From Candidatus Kapaibacterium sp. (GTDB lineage Bacteria > Bacteroidota > Ignavibacteria > Kapaibacteriales > Kapaibacteriaceae), in NCBI GenBank assembly GCA_018883125.1, contig VEQR01000009.1:1-56889 (forward strand): a stretch of DNA of 56,889 bases. The letters run 5' to 3'. A program made the position numbers and the translations under genes. Of this stretch, positions 32,368 through 46,510 are shown one piece after another (position 1 is the stretch's first letter; each line of letters begins with the position of its first letter). The notes under the pieces were generated by a model. It worked only from the letters and a program-made list of their open reading frames with translations, was not told where the DNA came from and ran no database searches.

Positions 32368-32399
32368 TTTGCATAGTTTTCCCCCGACCCCTAACTTTG
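32368..32399 (+). promoter_or_regulatory. Bacteroidota-type promoter of the tRNA cluster
   Basis: TTTG (32368-32371)-N20-TAACTTTG (32392-32399), 15 nt upstream of tRNA-Tyr; matches TTTG-N-TAnnTTTG. Confidence 0.75.
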
Positions 32400-32414
32400 C
32401 CGGCTCTGTTGTCT

Positions 32415-32497
<83 letters not shown>

Positions 32498-32531
32498 CAA
32501 CTGCTGTGATGCACATCGGAGCAGTGTTTTT

Positions 32532-32604
32532 GCGGGAGTAACTCAGTTGGTAGAGTCACAGCCTTCCAAGCTGTTGGTCGCGAGTTCGAGTCTCGTCTCC
32601 CGCT
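32532..32604 (+). tRNA. tRNA-Gly (TCC)
   Basis: Acceptor GCGGGAG/CTCCCGC, anticodon TCC, GTTCGAGTC T-loop. Confidence 0.96.
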
Positions 32605-32683
32605 CTGAGAAAACCACACCCTGAGGTGTCGGGCCTGACGGTTCGTGCACTGAAGGGGTTTGGTGTCTGTGAAAGATGGCATC

Positions 32684-32756
32684 GCTGATGTAGCTCAGTT
32701 GGTAGAGCACCACCTTGGTAAGGTGGAGGTCACCGGTTCAATCCCGGTCATCAGCT
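32684..32756 (+). tRNA. tRNA-Thr (GGT)
   Basis: Acceptor GCTGATG/CATCAGC, anticodon stem CCACC-ttGGTaa-GGTGG. Confidence 0.96.
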
Positions 32757-32776
32757 CAGAGTTGACAATTTATCAC

Positions 32777-32849
32777 ACGGGTGTAGCTCAGCTGGTAGAG
32801 CAGCGGTCTCCAAAACCGCAGGCCGCGGGTTCGAATCCTGCCGCCCGTG
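32777..32849 (+). tRNA. tRNA-Trp (CCA)
   Basis: Acceptor ACGGGTG/CGCCCGT, anticodon stem GCGGT-ctCCAaa-ACCGC. Confidence 0.96.
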
Positions 32850-32884
32850 CAAAGTATCGTTGAACAGAGACCGGAGGAAAAGCG

Positions 32885-33067
32885 ATGGTTGATGCGATTC
32901 GCGGATTTTTTTCTGACGTCAGCAAGGAGATGAAGAAAGTCTCCTGGCCTACGCAGGACCAGCTCAAAGAGAGCACCATGGTAGTGGTCGCTACATGCCT
33001 AGTGTTTGCCGCACTTGTGTTTGTTATCGACCGCGGTGTGGTATTCCTTCTCGAGATCATTTACTGA
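32885..33067 (+). CDS. secE: Preprotein translocase subunit SecE
   Basis: 60 aa, FFSDVSKEMKKVSWPTQDQLKESTMVV, one TM; between tRNA-Trp and nusG. Confidence 0.95.
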   Translation: MVDAIRGFFSDVSKEMKKVSWPTQDQLKESTMVVVATCLVFAALVFVIDRGVVFLLEIIY

Positions 33068-33081
33068 TCAGGACTGACGAA

Positions 33082-33648
33082 ATGCCTGAAGCCGGAACCC
33101 TACAATTACCTGAAGTTCGCTGGTACGCCCTGCGGATTTTCACGGGACACGAAGCACGAGTCAAAACGGCCATTGAGAATGAGCTGGCACGCCTTGGGCT
33201 AACGAGTCGCGTGCAGAGTATCGTTATCCCGACGGAGACGATCGTCGAGGTTCGCAACGGCCGTAAGCGTACGCGGGTGAGAAACTTCCTGCCCGGTTAC
33301 ATCCTGATCGAACTGTCGTTTGACGCGTATCTGCGTGACGTGATCCTTTCGCTGCAGTCGGTGATCTCCTTTGCCGGAACTCCGTCAGGACATCCCCAGC
33401 CGCTGCGTCAGGACGAGGTGGATCGAATTCTGGGACGCGTCGAGGAGCGTCGGTTCATCACCACCGTCGAAGCATCGTTCCGCGAGGGCGATCCGGTCAA
33501 GGTCATCGATGGTCCGTTCAAGAACTTCAACGCCACGGTGCGTGAGGTTAACGTTGAAAAGCAAAAGTTGAAGGTGGAAGTCGGCATTCTGGGTCGGAAG
33601 ACCCCGATCGAGCTGGACTTCAACCAAGTCGAAATTGAAAATCACTAA
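33082..33648 (+). CDS. nusG: Transcription termination/antitermination protein NusG
   Basis: WYALRIFTGHEARVKTAIE, FLPGYILIELSF, EGDPVKVIDGPFKNFNATVREVN. Confidence 0.97.
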   Translation: MPEAGTLQLPEVRWYALRIFTGHEARVKTAIENELARLGLTSRVQSIVIPTETIVEVRNGRKRTRVRNFLPGYILIELSFDAYLRDVILSLQSVISFAGTPSGHPQPLRQDEVDRILGRVEERRFITTVEASFREGDPVKVIDGPFKNFNATVREVNVEKQKLKVEVGILGRKTPIELDFNQVEIENH

Positions 33649-33656
33649 TCACTGAT

Positions 33657-33688
33657 GTGGGAGGCGGGTTTACCCTGCCGCAGACCAC
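33657..33688 (+). promoter_or_regulatory. L1-binding-like RNA leader before rplK
   Basis: GTGG-GA-GGCGGG-TTTA-CCC(T)GCC-GCAGA-CCAC: outer and inner helices with asymmetric internal loop, as in L1 autoregulatory leaders. Confidence 0.7.
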
Positions 33689-33703
33689 GAAAGGAATACT
33701 GTC

Positions 33704-34129
33704 ATGGCAAAAAAAGTCATGGGTACCTTCAAGCTCCAGCTCAAGGCTGGAGAGGCTACGATGGCCCCGCCGGTTGGTCCGGCATTCGGTCAGCGTGGTC
33801 TTGCAGGTATGGAATTCGTCAAGCAGTTCAATGCCAAGTCGGCCAAGCAGCCGGGCATGATCCTGCCGGTTCTCGTCACGTTCTTCAGTGACAAGAGCTT
33901 TACGTTCGAGATCAAGTCGCCACCGGCAGCAGTGTTGCTGATGAAGGCGGCCGGACTTGACAAGGGTTCTGCGGCTCCTCACCGCGATAAGGTTGGTCGC
34001 GTTAACCGTTCACAGCTTGCTGAGATCGCCAAGATCAAGATGCAGGATCTGAACTGCCACACCGAGGACAGCGCGATCAGCATGATCGCCGGAACAGCCC
34101 GCTCGATGGGTATCACGGTCACGGACTAG
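33704..34129 (+). CDS. rplK: 50S ribosomal protein L11
   Basis: [24 protein letters not shown]...[18 protein letters not shown]. Confidence 0.98.
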   Translation: MAKKVMGTFKLQLKAGEATMAPPVGPAFGQRGLAGMEFVKQFNAKSAKQPGMILPVLVTFFSDKSFTFEIKSPPAAVLLMKAAGLDKGSAAPHRDKVGRVNRSQLAEIAKIKMQDLNCHTEDSAISMIAGTARSMGITVTD

Positions 34130-34170
34130 TGAGCCCCCTGCCCGAACAACATTTCTGAATTTCAATCACT

Positions 34171-34206
34171 GTTGGAGGTGCCCCACCGGGGTGCCGCTTG
34201 CACAAC
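34171..34206 (+). promoter_or_regulatory. Second L1-binding-like RNA structure before rplA
   Basis: GTTG-GA-GGTGCCCC-ACC-GGGGTGCC-GCTTGCA-CAAC; same architecture as 33657-33688 with covarying outer helix. Confidence 0.65.
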
Positions 34207-34224
34207 ACGAAAGGATATCCTTCC

Positions 34225-34923
34225 ATGGCACAAGGGAAGCGTTTTAAGAAGGCTGCCTCTTCATTCGACGGAACACAGTCGTATGACCTGGCCAAGGCCG
34301 TCGAACTCGTCAAGAAGAATGCTACGGCAAAGTTTGATGAGTCGTTTGATGTATCAATGAACCTTGGGGTAGATCCCCGCAAGGCCGACCAGCTGGTCCG
34401 TGGCACGGTTGCCCTGCCGCACGGAACGGGTAAGACCGTTCGTGTGCTGGTGATTGCTAAGGGTCCGAAGGACAAGGAAGCTCTGGATGCCGGAGCCGAT
34501 TACGCAGGTTTCTCCGATTACATCGAGAAGCTGCAAGGGGGCTGGGCAGACATCGACATCATCATCGCCACACCTGATGTGATGGGTGAAGTCGGTAAGC
34601 TGGGTCGCGTCCTTGGACCTCGCGGTCTGATGCCAAATCCGAAGAGCGGCACGGTGACGTTCGACGTTGCCAAGGCTGTTGCTGAAGTGAAGGCCGGTAA
34701 GATCGAGTTCCGCGTCGATAAGGCAGGCAACATCCATGCGGCCGTCGGCAAGTGCTCGTTCACAACGGACAAGCTGCTGGAAAATCTCCAGTCGTTCGTT
34801 GGAACCGTGGTCCGTGCAAAGCCCGCGTCATCGAAGGGCAAGTACGTCAAGAGCATCACCTTCAGCTCTACGATGGGCCCGGCAGTTCGCGTCGACGCGA
34901 AGTCTGTCGGTGCTGATCAATAA
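34225..34923 (+). CDS. rplA: 50S ribosomal protein L1
   Basis: [10 protein letters not shown]...; [26 protein letters not shown]-type core, [19 protein letters not shown]. Confidence 0.98.
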   Translation: MAQGKRFKKAASSFDGTQSYDLAKAVELVKKNATAKFDESFDVSMNLGVDPRKADQLVRGTVALPHGTGKTVRVLVIAKGPKDKEALDAGADYAGFSDYIEKLQGGWADIDIIIATPDVMGEVGKLGRVLGPRGLMPNPKSGTVTFDVAKAVAEVKAGKIEFRVDKAGNIHAAVGKCSFTTDKLLENLQSFVGTVVRAKPASSKGKYVKSITFSSTMGPAVRVDAKSVGADQ

Positions 34924-35017
34924 CTCCAAAACTATTACGCCACTGTCGGCGCATCACGCTTCTAACACTGTCTTTTGACGGGTTGATGTGCCGGCGACAC
35001 AAACAATAAACAACGTT

Positions 35018-35542
35018 ATGATCACGAAAGAACAAAAGCAGGCAGTCGTCGCCGAGCTCGCGGAGCACATCCGCAATGCGTCGAGTCTGTATTTCGTGGA
35101 TTTCACCGGCATGACCGTCGCACAGGACCAAGCGTTCCGCAAGGACCTGCGCGCCAAGGGCGTCACCATGAGGGTTGCCAAGAATACCCTTCTGCTGCGC
35201 GCACTTGCTGAGGTCGGTGGCTACGAGATCGAAGACACGAAGCTGGCAGGCCAGACGGCGATGATCCTCGGTGGAAGCGATCCGGTTGCTCCTGCAAAGG
35301 TGATCCGTCAGTACTTTGAGAAGCTCGAAAAGCCCCGTCTCAAGGTAGCGGTAGTCGAAGGCATGTACTTCGACGCATCACAGCTTAAGCAGGTATCGGA
35401 ACTTCCAACGCGCGAAGAACTCATTGCCAGCATGCTGGGCAGCATCAACGCACCGATCTCCGGTATCGTTGGCAGCCTGAATGCCGTCATGCGAGACCTC
35501 GCATCGATCATCGAAGAGGTCGGCAAGAAGAAGGCTGCATAA
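35018..35542 (+). CDS. rplJ: 50S ribosomal protein L10
   Basis: MITKEQKQAVVAELAEHIRNASSLYFVDFTGMTVAQDQAFRKDLRAKGVTMRVAKNTLL; alternative GTG start at 34988. Confidence 0.95.
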   Translation: MITKEQKQAVVAELAEHIRNASSLYFVDFTGMTVAQDQAFRKDLRAKGVTMRVAKNTLLLRALAEVGGYEIEDTKLAGQTAMILGGSDPVAPAKVIRQYFEKLEKPRLKVAVVEGMYFDASQLKQVSELPTREELIASMLGSINAPISGIVGSLNAVMRDLASIIEEVGKKKAA

Positions 35543-35630
35543 ACAGCAGCCGTGCGAGCGGGATGTCTCATCCGCGCTTGCCATCCCAAACAACCGTTGA
35601 ACATTCATCATTCATTCGTGGAGAAATCCA

Positions 35631-36011
35631 ATGTCAGCAATCGTAGAAGAACTCGTTGAGAAGATCGGGAACCTCACCCTCGTTGAGGCATCTGATCTCA
35701 AGAAGGCCCTTGAAGAAAAGTTCGGTGTTTCTGCTGCAGCCCCTGTGATGATCGCAGGCGCCGCTGCTGGCGCAGCTCCGGCTGCCGCTGTCGAAGAGAA
35801 GACCGAATTCGACGTTGAACTCACCGAGGGCGGAGCTCAGAAGCTCAACGTCATCAAGGTTGTTCGCGAAGTCACGGGTCTTGGTCTGAAGGAAGCCAAG
35901 GATCTTGTTGAAGGCGCTCCAAAGATCGTCAAGGAAGGTATCGCAAAGGCCGATGCCGAAGCTCTCAAGAAGAAGCTTGAAGAAGCCGGTGCCAAGGTCA
36001 CGCTGAAGTAA
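35631..36011 (+). CDS. rplL: 50S ribosomal protein L7/L12
   Basis: [71 protein letters not shown]. Confidence 0.98.
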   Translation: MSAIVEELVEKIGNLTLVEASDLKKALEEKFGVSAAAPVMIAGAAAGAAPAAAVEEKTEFDVELTEGGAQKLNVIKVVREVTGLGLKEAKDLVEGAPKIVKEGIAKADAEALKKKLEEAGAKVTLK

Positions 36012-36033
36012 TCACGAGCGGAAATTTAACAGC

Positions 36034-36061
36034 CCCGGGACGGCAGAAATGCCGTCTCGGG
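36034..36061 (+). terminator. rplL-rpoB intergenic hairpin (attenuator-like, no U tract)
   Basis: CCCGGGACGGCA-gaaa-TGCCGTCTCGGG, 12-bp stem with one wobble and a GAAA loop. Confidence 0.65.
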
Positions 36062-36189
36062 CGTTGTCGTAGTAAAGCCATCCCTCGATAAGGGGGCGTT
36101 CTGACAGTCGAAACGAGTCATGCTGACGAATGACATTTCGATGATCAGAACGAAACAGTACCTTTTACAAGCCGTCAGGAGCTTTCTCC

Positions 36190-40017
<3,828 letters not shown>

Positions 40018-40077
40018 GCTTGGCATCCGGTCACTCTCTTAACTATTGAAACCACGGAATTTTCGCTCGGAGCTACG

Positions 40078-43000
40078 ATGCAATTCCAAAACATCCCGAA
40101 GCGCGGTTATGGTTCTATCACCATTCGCATTTCATCGCCGGATGACATTCTGAATCGCTCTCACGGTGAGGTCACCAAGCCGGAGACGATCAACTACCGC
40201 TCTTTCCGTCCGGAAAAGGACGGTCTTTTCTGTGAAAAGATCTTTGGTCCGATCCGTGACTGGGAATGCGCCTGCGGCAAGTACAAGCGCATCCGATACA
40301 AAGGCATTGTCTGCGACCGTTGCGGCGTTGAAGTCACGCAAAAGAGCGTACGTCGCGAGCGTATGGGTCACATCATGCTTGCCGTGCCGGTTGTGCACAT
40401 CTGGTTCTTGCGGTCGCTTCCGAGCAAGATCGCCGGTGTGATCGGTATGCCAACGAAGGACGTCGAGCGGATCGTGTACTACGAGTCGTACGTTGTCGTT
40501 CAGCCGGGCTCAACGGGTCTTCAGACGAAGGATCTTCTGACGGAGGAGCAATACCTTGAGGTGTTGTCAAACCTTCGTCCCGAAGAGCGCAATATGGACG
40601 ACGAGGATCCGCGCAAGTTCATCGCCCTCATCGGCGGTGAGGCGGTCAAGGAGCTCCTGCGTCGCGTTGATGCCGATGAAGACTACTTCAAGCTCCGCGA
40701 AACGGCACGCGAGGATATGTCGCAGGCCAAGAAGGCAGACGTACTCAAGCGTTTGCGCATCCTTGATGCATTCCGCACTGCCGAAACTAAGGAGCCGAAC
40801 CGTCCGGAGTGGATGGTTCTTGACATCATCCCGGTAATCCCACCGGATCTGCGTCCTCTGGTTCCTCTTGAAGGGGGCCGATTCGCTACGTCCGACCTGA
40901 ACGATCTCTATCGTCGCGTTATCATTCGCAACAATCGCCTCAAGCGCCTGATCGACATCAAGGCACCCGAGGTGATCCTGCGCAATGAAAAGCGCATGCT
41001 TCAAGAGTCTGTCGATGCTCTCTTCGACAACTCACGTCGCGCCGTGCGAAGCGAGTCGCAGCGTGCTCTGAAGTCTCTGGCCGACACACTCAAGGGTAAG
41101 ACCGGTCGCTTCCGTCAGAACCTTCTTGGTAAGCGGGTGGACTACTCCGGTCGTTCCGTTATCGTTGTGGGTCCGGAGCTCAAGCTCTACGAATGCGGTC
41201 TTCCAAAGGACATGGCCGTTGAGCTGTTCAAGCCCCTTATCATTCGCAAGCTTATCGAGCGCGGACACTGCAAGACGGTGAAGAGCGCCAAGAAGCAGGT
41301 AGAGAAGAAGACCACAGAAGTATGGGACATTCTTGATACGGTGATCGACGGGCATCCGGTTCTTCTGAACCGCGCTCCGACGCTTCACCGTCTTGGTATC
41401 CAAGCATTCCAGCCAAAGCTGATCGAGGGCAAGGCTATTCAGCTTCACCCGTTGGTGACAACGGCATTCAATGCTGACTTCGACGGTGACCAGATGGCCG
41501 TTCACGTGCCGCTGAGCCACGAAGCACAGCTTGAAGCGTTGCTGCTGATCCTTTCTGCGCACAACATCATGCACACGCAGAACGGGGAGCCGATCGCGGT
41601 TCCGTCGCAGGACATGGTTTTGGGCGTGTACTATCTCACCAAGGCCCGTAACGGCGTCAAGGGTGAAGGAAAGATCTTCTCGGGTGAAGAAGAAGTGGTG
41701 ATCGCCTATAACACGAGCCGAATCGCACTGCATGCCAAGATCAAGGTTCGCATTGATGGCAAGCTGATGGAAACAACGGCTGGACGCGTGATCTTCAACA
41801 AGATCGTGCCGTTCGAGCTGGGGTATATGAACGAAATGCTCGGTAAGAAGCGTCTGCGTCAGGTTATCGCTGACTGTTTCCGCAAGGCGGGGCTTGCCAA
41901 GACCGTGGAGTTCCTCGATAAGCTCAAGGAAGCGGGCTTCATGACCGCTACACGCGGCGGTTTGTCGGTGTCGATCGCAGACGTGGTCGTTCCGGCCGAG
42001 AAGGTCACGATCATCGACAAGGCCCAGAAGGAAGTCGATAAGATCGAAGACTATTATCACTCCGGTGTTATCACCGAAGGCGAGCGCTACAACAAGATCA
42101 TCGATACGTGGTCAACTGCCACGAACCGAGTTGCTGACAAGCTCTACAACGAGCTTGCATCGAACAAGGACGGATTCAATACCTTCTTCATGATGCTCGA
42201 CTCGCAGGCACGGGGCTCCAAGGAGCAGATCCGTCAGCTTGCCGGTATGCGCGGTCTGATGGCCAAGCCTCAGAAGACGGCTGCTGCATCGTCTGCCGAG
42301 CTGATCGAAAACCCGATCATCTCGAACTTCAAAGAAGGTCTCACGATCCTCGAGTATTTCATCTCCACGCACGGTGCCCGTAAGGGTCTTGCCGATACGG
42401 CTTTGAAGACGGCCGACGCCGGCTACCTGACGCGTCGTCTTCACGACGTTGCGCAGGATGTGGTGATCTCCGAGGACGACTGCGGTACGATCCGTGGTGT
42501 GGAAATGCGCGCATTGAAAGATGGCGAAGACGTGAAGGAGCCATTGAAGGAACGCATTCTCGGCCGCACGTCGCTGGTGGACGTGGTGGATCCGCTCACT
42601 GCCGAAGTGTATTGCAAGAAGGGTGAGATGATCGATGAGGACGTTTCCGAAAAGATCGAGCACAGCCCGATCGAAGCGGTGATGATCCGCAGCGTACTCA
42701 CCTGCGAATCACGTCGCGGTGTGTGTGCTCGCTGTTACGGACGAAACATGGCTACGGGTCAGCTGGTAGATACCGGTGAGGCCGTCGGTACGATCGCTTC
42801 ACAGTCGATCGGTGAGCCAGGTACACAGCTGACGCTGCGCACGTTCCACACCGGTGGTACGGCATCGTTGTCGATGAGCCAGAGCCTTGTGCTTGCAAAA
42901 TTCGACGGTCTTATCCAGTTCGATGCGATCCGCACGGTGAATTACCCGGGCGAAAGCGAAGACATCGATGTTGTGGTGTCGCGCGCCGGTGTCATCAACA

Positions 43001-44361
43001 TCGTTGAACCCGGTTCGAATCGCGTTGTGACCAAGTACGACGTTGTCTATGGTGCAGAGCTGAAGGTCAAGGATGGTCAAATGGTCAAGAAGGGCGAGAT
43101 CCTTTACGACTGGGATCCGTACAACTCGGTGATCATTACCGAAAAGGCCGGACGTGCTCGCTATCGCGATCTCGTACCGAACCTCACCTTCAAGGAAGCG
43201 ATCGACGAACAGACAGGCCACACGACGAAGATCGTTATCGATTCTCGTGACCGGACGAAGAGTCCGGCCATCGAAATCGTTGATGATGACGGAGTGCTCA
43301 TCCAGTCCTACATCATCCCATCGCGCGCTCAGATCGTGGTGGATGACGGTGATGTGGTAACGATCGGTACGAAGCTGGTAAAGATGCCGCGAGACCTCGG
43401 ACGTCTGCGCGACATCACGGGCGGTCTGCCACGCGTTACGGAACTCTTCGAAGCGCGCGCTCCACAAGCCCCTTCCGCAGTCACCGAGATCGATGGTATC
43501 ATCTCGATCGAAAAGCCTAAGCGTGGTTCACGCGTGATCGCAACTACGTCGCTCGACGGACTTCTCAAGCGCGAATACTCGGTGCCGATCGGACGTCACG
43601 TTCTTGTGCAGGAGGGAGACCTTGTGCGCGCCGGTGACCGTCTGACGGAAGGCGCCATCAACCCGCACGACATCCTTCACATTAAGGGTATCAACGAAGT
43701 GCAGGCCTACCTGGTGAATGAAATCCAGGAAGTGTACCGCATGCAGGGTGTGAAGATCAATGACAAGCATATCGAGGTGATCGTTCGCCAGATGCTCCAA
43801 AAGGTCCGCGTCACCGATTCGGGAGACTCTCCGTTCCTTGAAGGCGATCAGGTGGATCGGATGCGCTTCGGCGATGAGAACGACCGTCTCAAGGGCTGCG
43901 TGGTTGTTACTGATCCGGGAGACTCAAAGCTGAAATACGGTCAGATCATCGACAAGCGTGTTGTACGCGAGATCAATGCCGACCTGAAGAAGAACGACAA
44001 GCAGGGGGCGAAGAGCCGCACAGCAGAGCCGGCCATCGGTGAACCGTTGCTGCTTGGTATCACACAGGCATCGCTAACAACAGAATCGTGGCTGTCCGCT
44101 GCTTCATTCCAGGAAACAACTCGCGTTCTCGCCGATGCTTCGGCTGCAGCGAAGATGGACAAGCTCCTGGGTCTGAAGGAAAACATCATCCTTGGTCAGC
44201 TCATCCCAGCCGGTACGGGTCTGCGCGCGTATCAGTCGATGCTCGTTGCATCGGACGTTGGCAACATCTTCGGACCTGAGGCGATCATCCCGCAGGTAGA
44301 GCCGGAAGAAGTTGTTCCTCGCAAGCCAGTGCGCCGTTCAACACGCATTGCGCAGGACTGA
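40078..44361 (+). CDS. rpoC: RNA polymerase beta' subunit
   Basis: [16 protein letters not shown] catalytic motif; full-length 1427 aa. Confidence 0.99.
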   Translation: MQFQNIPKRGYGSITIRISSPDDILNRSHGEVTKPETINYRSFRPEKDGLFCEKIFGPIRDWECACGKYKRIRYKGIVCDRCGVEVTQKSVRRERMGHIMLAVPVVHIWFLRSLPSKIAGVIGMPTKDVERIVYYESYVVVQPGSTGLQTKDLLTEEQYLEVLSNLRPEERNMDDEDPRKFIALIGGEAVKELLRRVDADEDYFKLRETAREDMSQAKKADVLKRLRILDAFRTAETKEPNRPEWMVLDIIPVIPPDLRPLVPLEGGRFATSDLNDLYRRVIIRNNRLKRLIDIKAPEVILRNEKRMLQESVDALFDNSRRAVRSESQRALKSLADTLKGKTGRFRQNLLGKRVDYSGRSVIVVGPELKLYECGLPKDMAVELFKPLIIRKLIERGHCKTVKSAKKQVEKKTTEVWDILDTVIDGHPVLLNRAPTLHRLGIQAFQPKLIEGKAIQLHPLVTTAFNADFDGDQMAVHVPLSHEAQLEALLLILSAHNIMHTQNGEPIAVPSQDMVLGVYYLTKARNGVKGEGKIFSGEEEVVIAYNTSRIALHAKIKVRIDGKLMETTAGRVIFNKIVPFELGYMNEMLGKKRLRQVIADCFRKAGLAKTVEFLDKLKEAGFMTATRGGLSVSIADVVVPAEKVTIIDKAQKEVDKIEDYYHSGVITEGERYNKIIDTWSTATNRVADKLYNELASNKDGFNTFFMMLDSQARGSKEQIRQLAGMRGLMAKPQKTAAASSAELIENPIISNFKEGLTILEYFISTHGARKGLADTALKTADAGYLTRRLHDVAQDVVISEDDCGTIRGVEMRALKDGEDVKEPLKERILGRTSLVDVVDPLTAEVYCKKGEMIDEDVSEKIEHSPIEAVMIRSVLTCESRRGVCARCYGRNMATGQLVDTGEAVGTIASQSIGEPGTQLTLRTFHTGGTASLSMSQSLVLAKFDGLIQFDAIRTVNYPGESEDIDVVVSRAGVINIVEPGSNRVVTKYDVVYGAELKVKDGQMVKKGEILYDWDPYNSVIITEKAGRARYRDLVPNLTFKEAIDEQTGHTTKIVIDSRDRTKSPAIEIVDDDGVLIQSYIIPSRAQIVVDDGDVVTIGTKLVKMPRDLGRLRDITGGLPRVTELFEARAPQAPSAVTEIDGIISIEKPKRGSRVIATTSLDGLLKREYSVPIGRHVLVQEGDLVRAGDRLTEGAINPHDILHIKGINEVQAYLVNEIQEVYRMQGVKINDKHIEVIVRQMLQKVRVTDSGDSPFLEGDQVDRMRFGDENDRLKGCVVVTDPGDSKLKYGQIIDKRVVREINADLKKNDKQGAKSRTAEPAIGEPLLLGITQASLTTESWLSAASFQETTRVLADASAAAKMDKLLGLKENIILGQLIPAGTGLRAYQSMLVASDVGNIFGPEAIIPQVEPEEVVPRKPVRRSTRIAQD

Positions 44362-44388
44362 TTACCGTCGATACATGACGTCAAGATG

Positions 44389-44418
44389 AAGGGGCGATTC
44401 GGAAACGAGTCGCCCCTT
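44389..44418 (+). terminator. Intrinsic terminator after rpoC
   Basis: AAGGGGCGATTC-ggaaac-GAGTCGCCCCTT followed by TCTGATTTT; 12-bp stem with one wobble. Confidence 0.8.
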
Positions 44419-44435
44419 TCTGATTTTGCGCCTCA

Positions 44436-46499
44436 ATGCTCACCCGAACTATGATCAACCGTGCCGTTCTGACGTATTGCCTGTTGCAGCTGGTGGTGCT
44501 CCGGGGTGTCGCTCAGGAGGTCCAGCGACTGCCGATCACGACGGGATTCAATCAAGACGTAACGATTGTTCCCACGTCGGTTGGAGTGACATGGCTGATA
44601 GATCTGACCACCGTGTACTGGAGATCGACAACCTGGCAGGCCCTGCCGGAACTCTACCGGTGTGGCCCAGCAGCGGTTGTTGAGGCCGGCGACCGACTGA
44701 CGGTTGTTGCGAAGAGACAAACACCGTCCGATACATCATGGTGGATGTTCAGAACATCGCGTGCCGTTGATGCAGTACCGGTCTGGCAGGACAGTGTTGC
44801 GTTGAATGTAGCGGGACGATTTCTTGGCGGAGCATGGGGCTGGATGCTCTTCAGCTCAAGTGATATGGCTGACCCGATGGCGATCGAAGTGATCGGTCCA
44901 ACAGGTGAGCCGGCGAATGTGATGTACATGACCAGAGTCCGCAACTCTCCGGCTGCCATGGTTCGACAATGCGGTGATTCGGTGATCATTATCGATCGCG
45001 GCATCAGCTCCACGATGTGCGAAGTCATCCGCGGTGGCGCTTTGACGTCTCCCTTGGAATGGACGACTGTGCTTCGTCCCGAGATCCTCGATGGGAAGGT
45101 CGGCGATGGGAATGCCTTTGTGTATCAGACATCCGAAGGGACGTATCTTGATCATCAAGGACGTGTGCGCCCCGTGCAGGCCTTTACCGACAGGCTGCCG
45201 TCCCTGACGATCAACGGAACGATGGCTGCCCGAGTGGCAAGGGGCGGTGTGGAGTTCGCACCGGACATCACAACGACCGCCGTAACGCTATGTCCGGCAA
45301 CGCCTCGGCTCTATACGAACTCCGATGTGGTCAAATGTATCGCCTCGCCCTCGGCAATCTTTGTGCAGCGTATCGATGGACGCGTCGATGAACTACGATC
45401 ATCGAGGGATTCTGCGTTCCAAGAGCGATGGCGCACGGTGGAGGCGATCTCGGGAAGCCAGAGCCGTGGTCCATTCTGCATGGTGTCAGGTCCCAATGTA
45501 ATTGTGGCGGATCATTACGTCACGCGTGACGAAACGAGTGCCCCCTGCATCAGCACGATAGTTCCCGGTCCGGCAACATGCGACACGTCAGTCGTCCGCA
45601 TAGCGCCAGCCCTTCATCAGGTTCTGCGGCGCGTGGCAAACGACGTGTGGCTGACCACAGAAAGCGGCATAGTGTCCTATCCATCTCAGCGAATGATCCA
45701 ACAGCGACCGGGATATGAGGTCGTTTCCATCGGAGGAAGGATCTACATGCAAACGGCGCGGGGAATCGAAGTTCGAAGGCCGGATGACTCTCTATTCCGC
45801 GTCCTCGTTCCTGATGAGATCGGGTTGGGGATGACCGTGGTTGGAGATACGATCCTTGTCATTAAGCTGCAGTCGGTGTCCTCGCCCGAACCCGAGGGAC
45901 AGTTCACCGCCGATGCCTTCGATCTCGATGGCAACCCATACTATTTCGACCGCCTCGTGGCGGGAGACACGCGCGCCAGGCTCTTGTCCTACCGATCCAT
46001 CTCCACAATTGGTGGTTCAGTTATTCTCAATCTCGGCCGCCGGTTATTCGTGAGCACTGATGCCGGCACGACGTGGGCAGATATTGATGCAGGCGTGGAG
46101 TTTCTCACCTCGATCGACCCAAGCGGAGCTGAAGTCGTCGCTTGGGCACGTCAACCCGACGGACGCACGGGTCCGGCCCTGATGGTACGTCCCGATACGT
46201 GGGTTGTTCAACCGGTAGAGATGCGCTCGGCAGCACCGATCCTGGCCTGTGCCACGATGCCCGGCTGGTTTGTCTTCAGCACGGCCAACGGTGCTTGGTG
46301 CGTCAAGAAGCTTGTAAGCTCGGTGGCCAATGGTAACCCCGAAGGTGATTCGGAGTTCTTTGATCGAGTTGATGACGAGGTGCTTTTTGACGTTCGCGGA
46401 CGGTCGTTTCTTCGTGCTTCGGCGCCTTCAGGTAGCTATTTTCATGCGGTTCGCATCGGAGCGCAATGGCGCATCCGATCGATTGTGACCATTCCTTGA
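44436..46499 (+). CDS. Secreted beta-propeller-like protein, unknown function
   Basis: Signal peptide; Asp-box-like STDAGTTWADI; repeated beta-rich sequence. Confidence 0.6.
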   Translation: MLTRTMINRAVLTYCLLQLVVLRGVAQEVQRLPITTGFNQDVTIVPTSVGVTWLIDLTTVYWRSTTWQALPELYRCGPAAVVEAGDRLTVVAKRQTPSDTSWWMFRTSRAVDAVPVWQDSVALNVAGRFLGGAWGWMLFSSSDMADPMAIEVIGPTGEPANVMYMTRVRNSPAAMVRQCGDSVIIIDRGISSTMCEVIRGGALTSPLEWTTVLRPEILDGKVGDGNAFVYQTSEGTYLDHQGRVRPVQAFTDRLPSLTINGTMAARVARGGVEFAPDITTTAVTLCPATPRLYTNSDVVKCIASPSAIFVQRIDGRVDELRSSRDSAFQERWRTVEAISGSQSRGPFCMVSGPNVIVADHYVTRDETSAPCISTIVPGPATCDTSVVRIAPALHQVLRRVANDVWLTTESGIVSYPSQRMIQQRPGYEVVSIGGRIYMQTARGIEVRRPDDSLFRVLVPDEIGLGMTVVGDTILVIKLQSVSSPEPEGQFTADAFDLDGNPYYFDRLVAGDTRARLLSYRSISTIGGSVILNLGRRLFVSTDAGTTWADIDAGVEFLTSIDPSGAEVVAWARQPDGRTGPALMVRPDTWVVQPVEMRSAAPILACATMPGWFVFSTANGAWCVKKLVSSVANGNPEGDSEFFDRVDDEVLFDVRGRSFLRASAPSGSYFHAVRIGAQWRIRSIVTIP

Positions 46500-46510
46500 G
46501 GATTCCTGTG

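Noticed and set aside
41032-42060. 342-aa antisense ORF inside rpoC
   Set aside because: Shadow ORF of a highly conserved gene; no recognisable domain.
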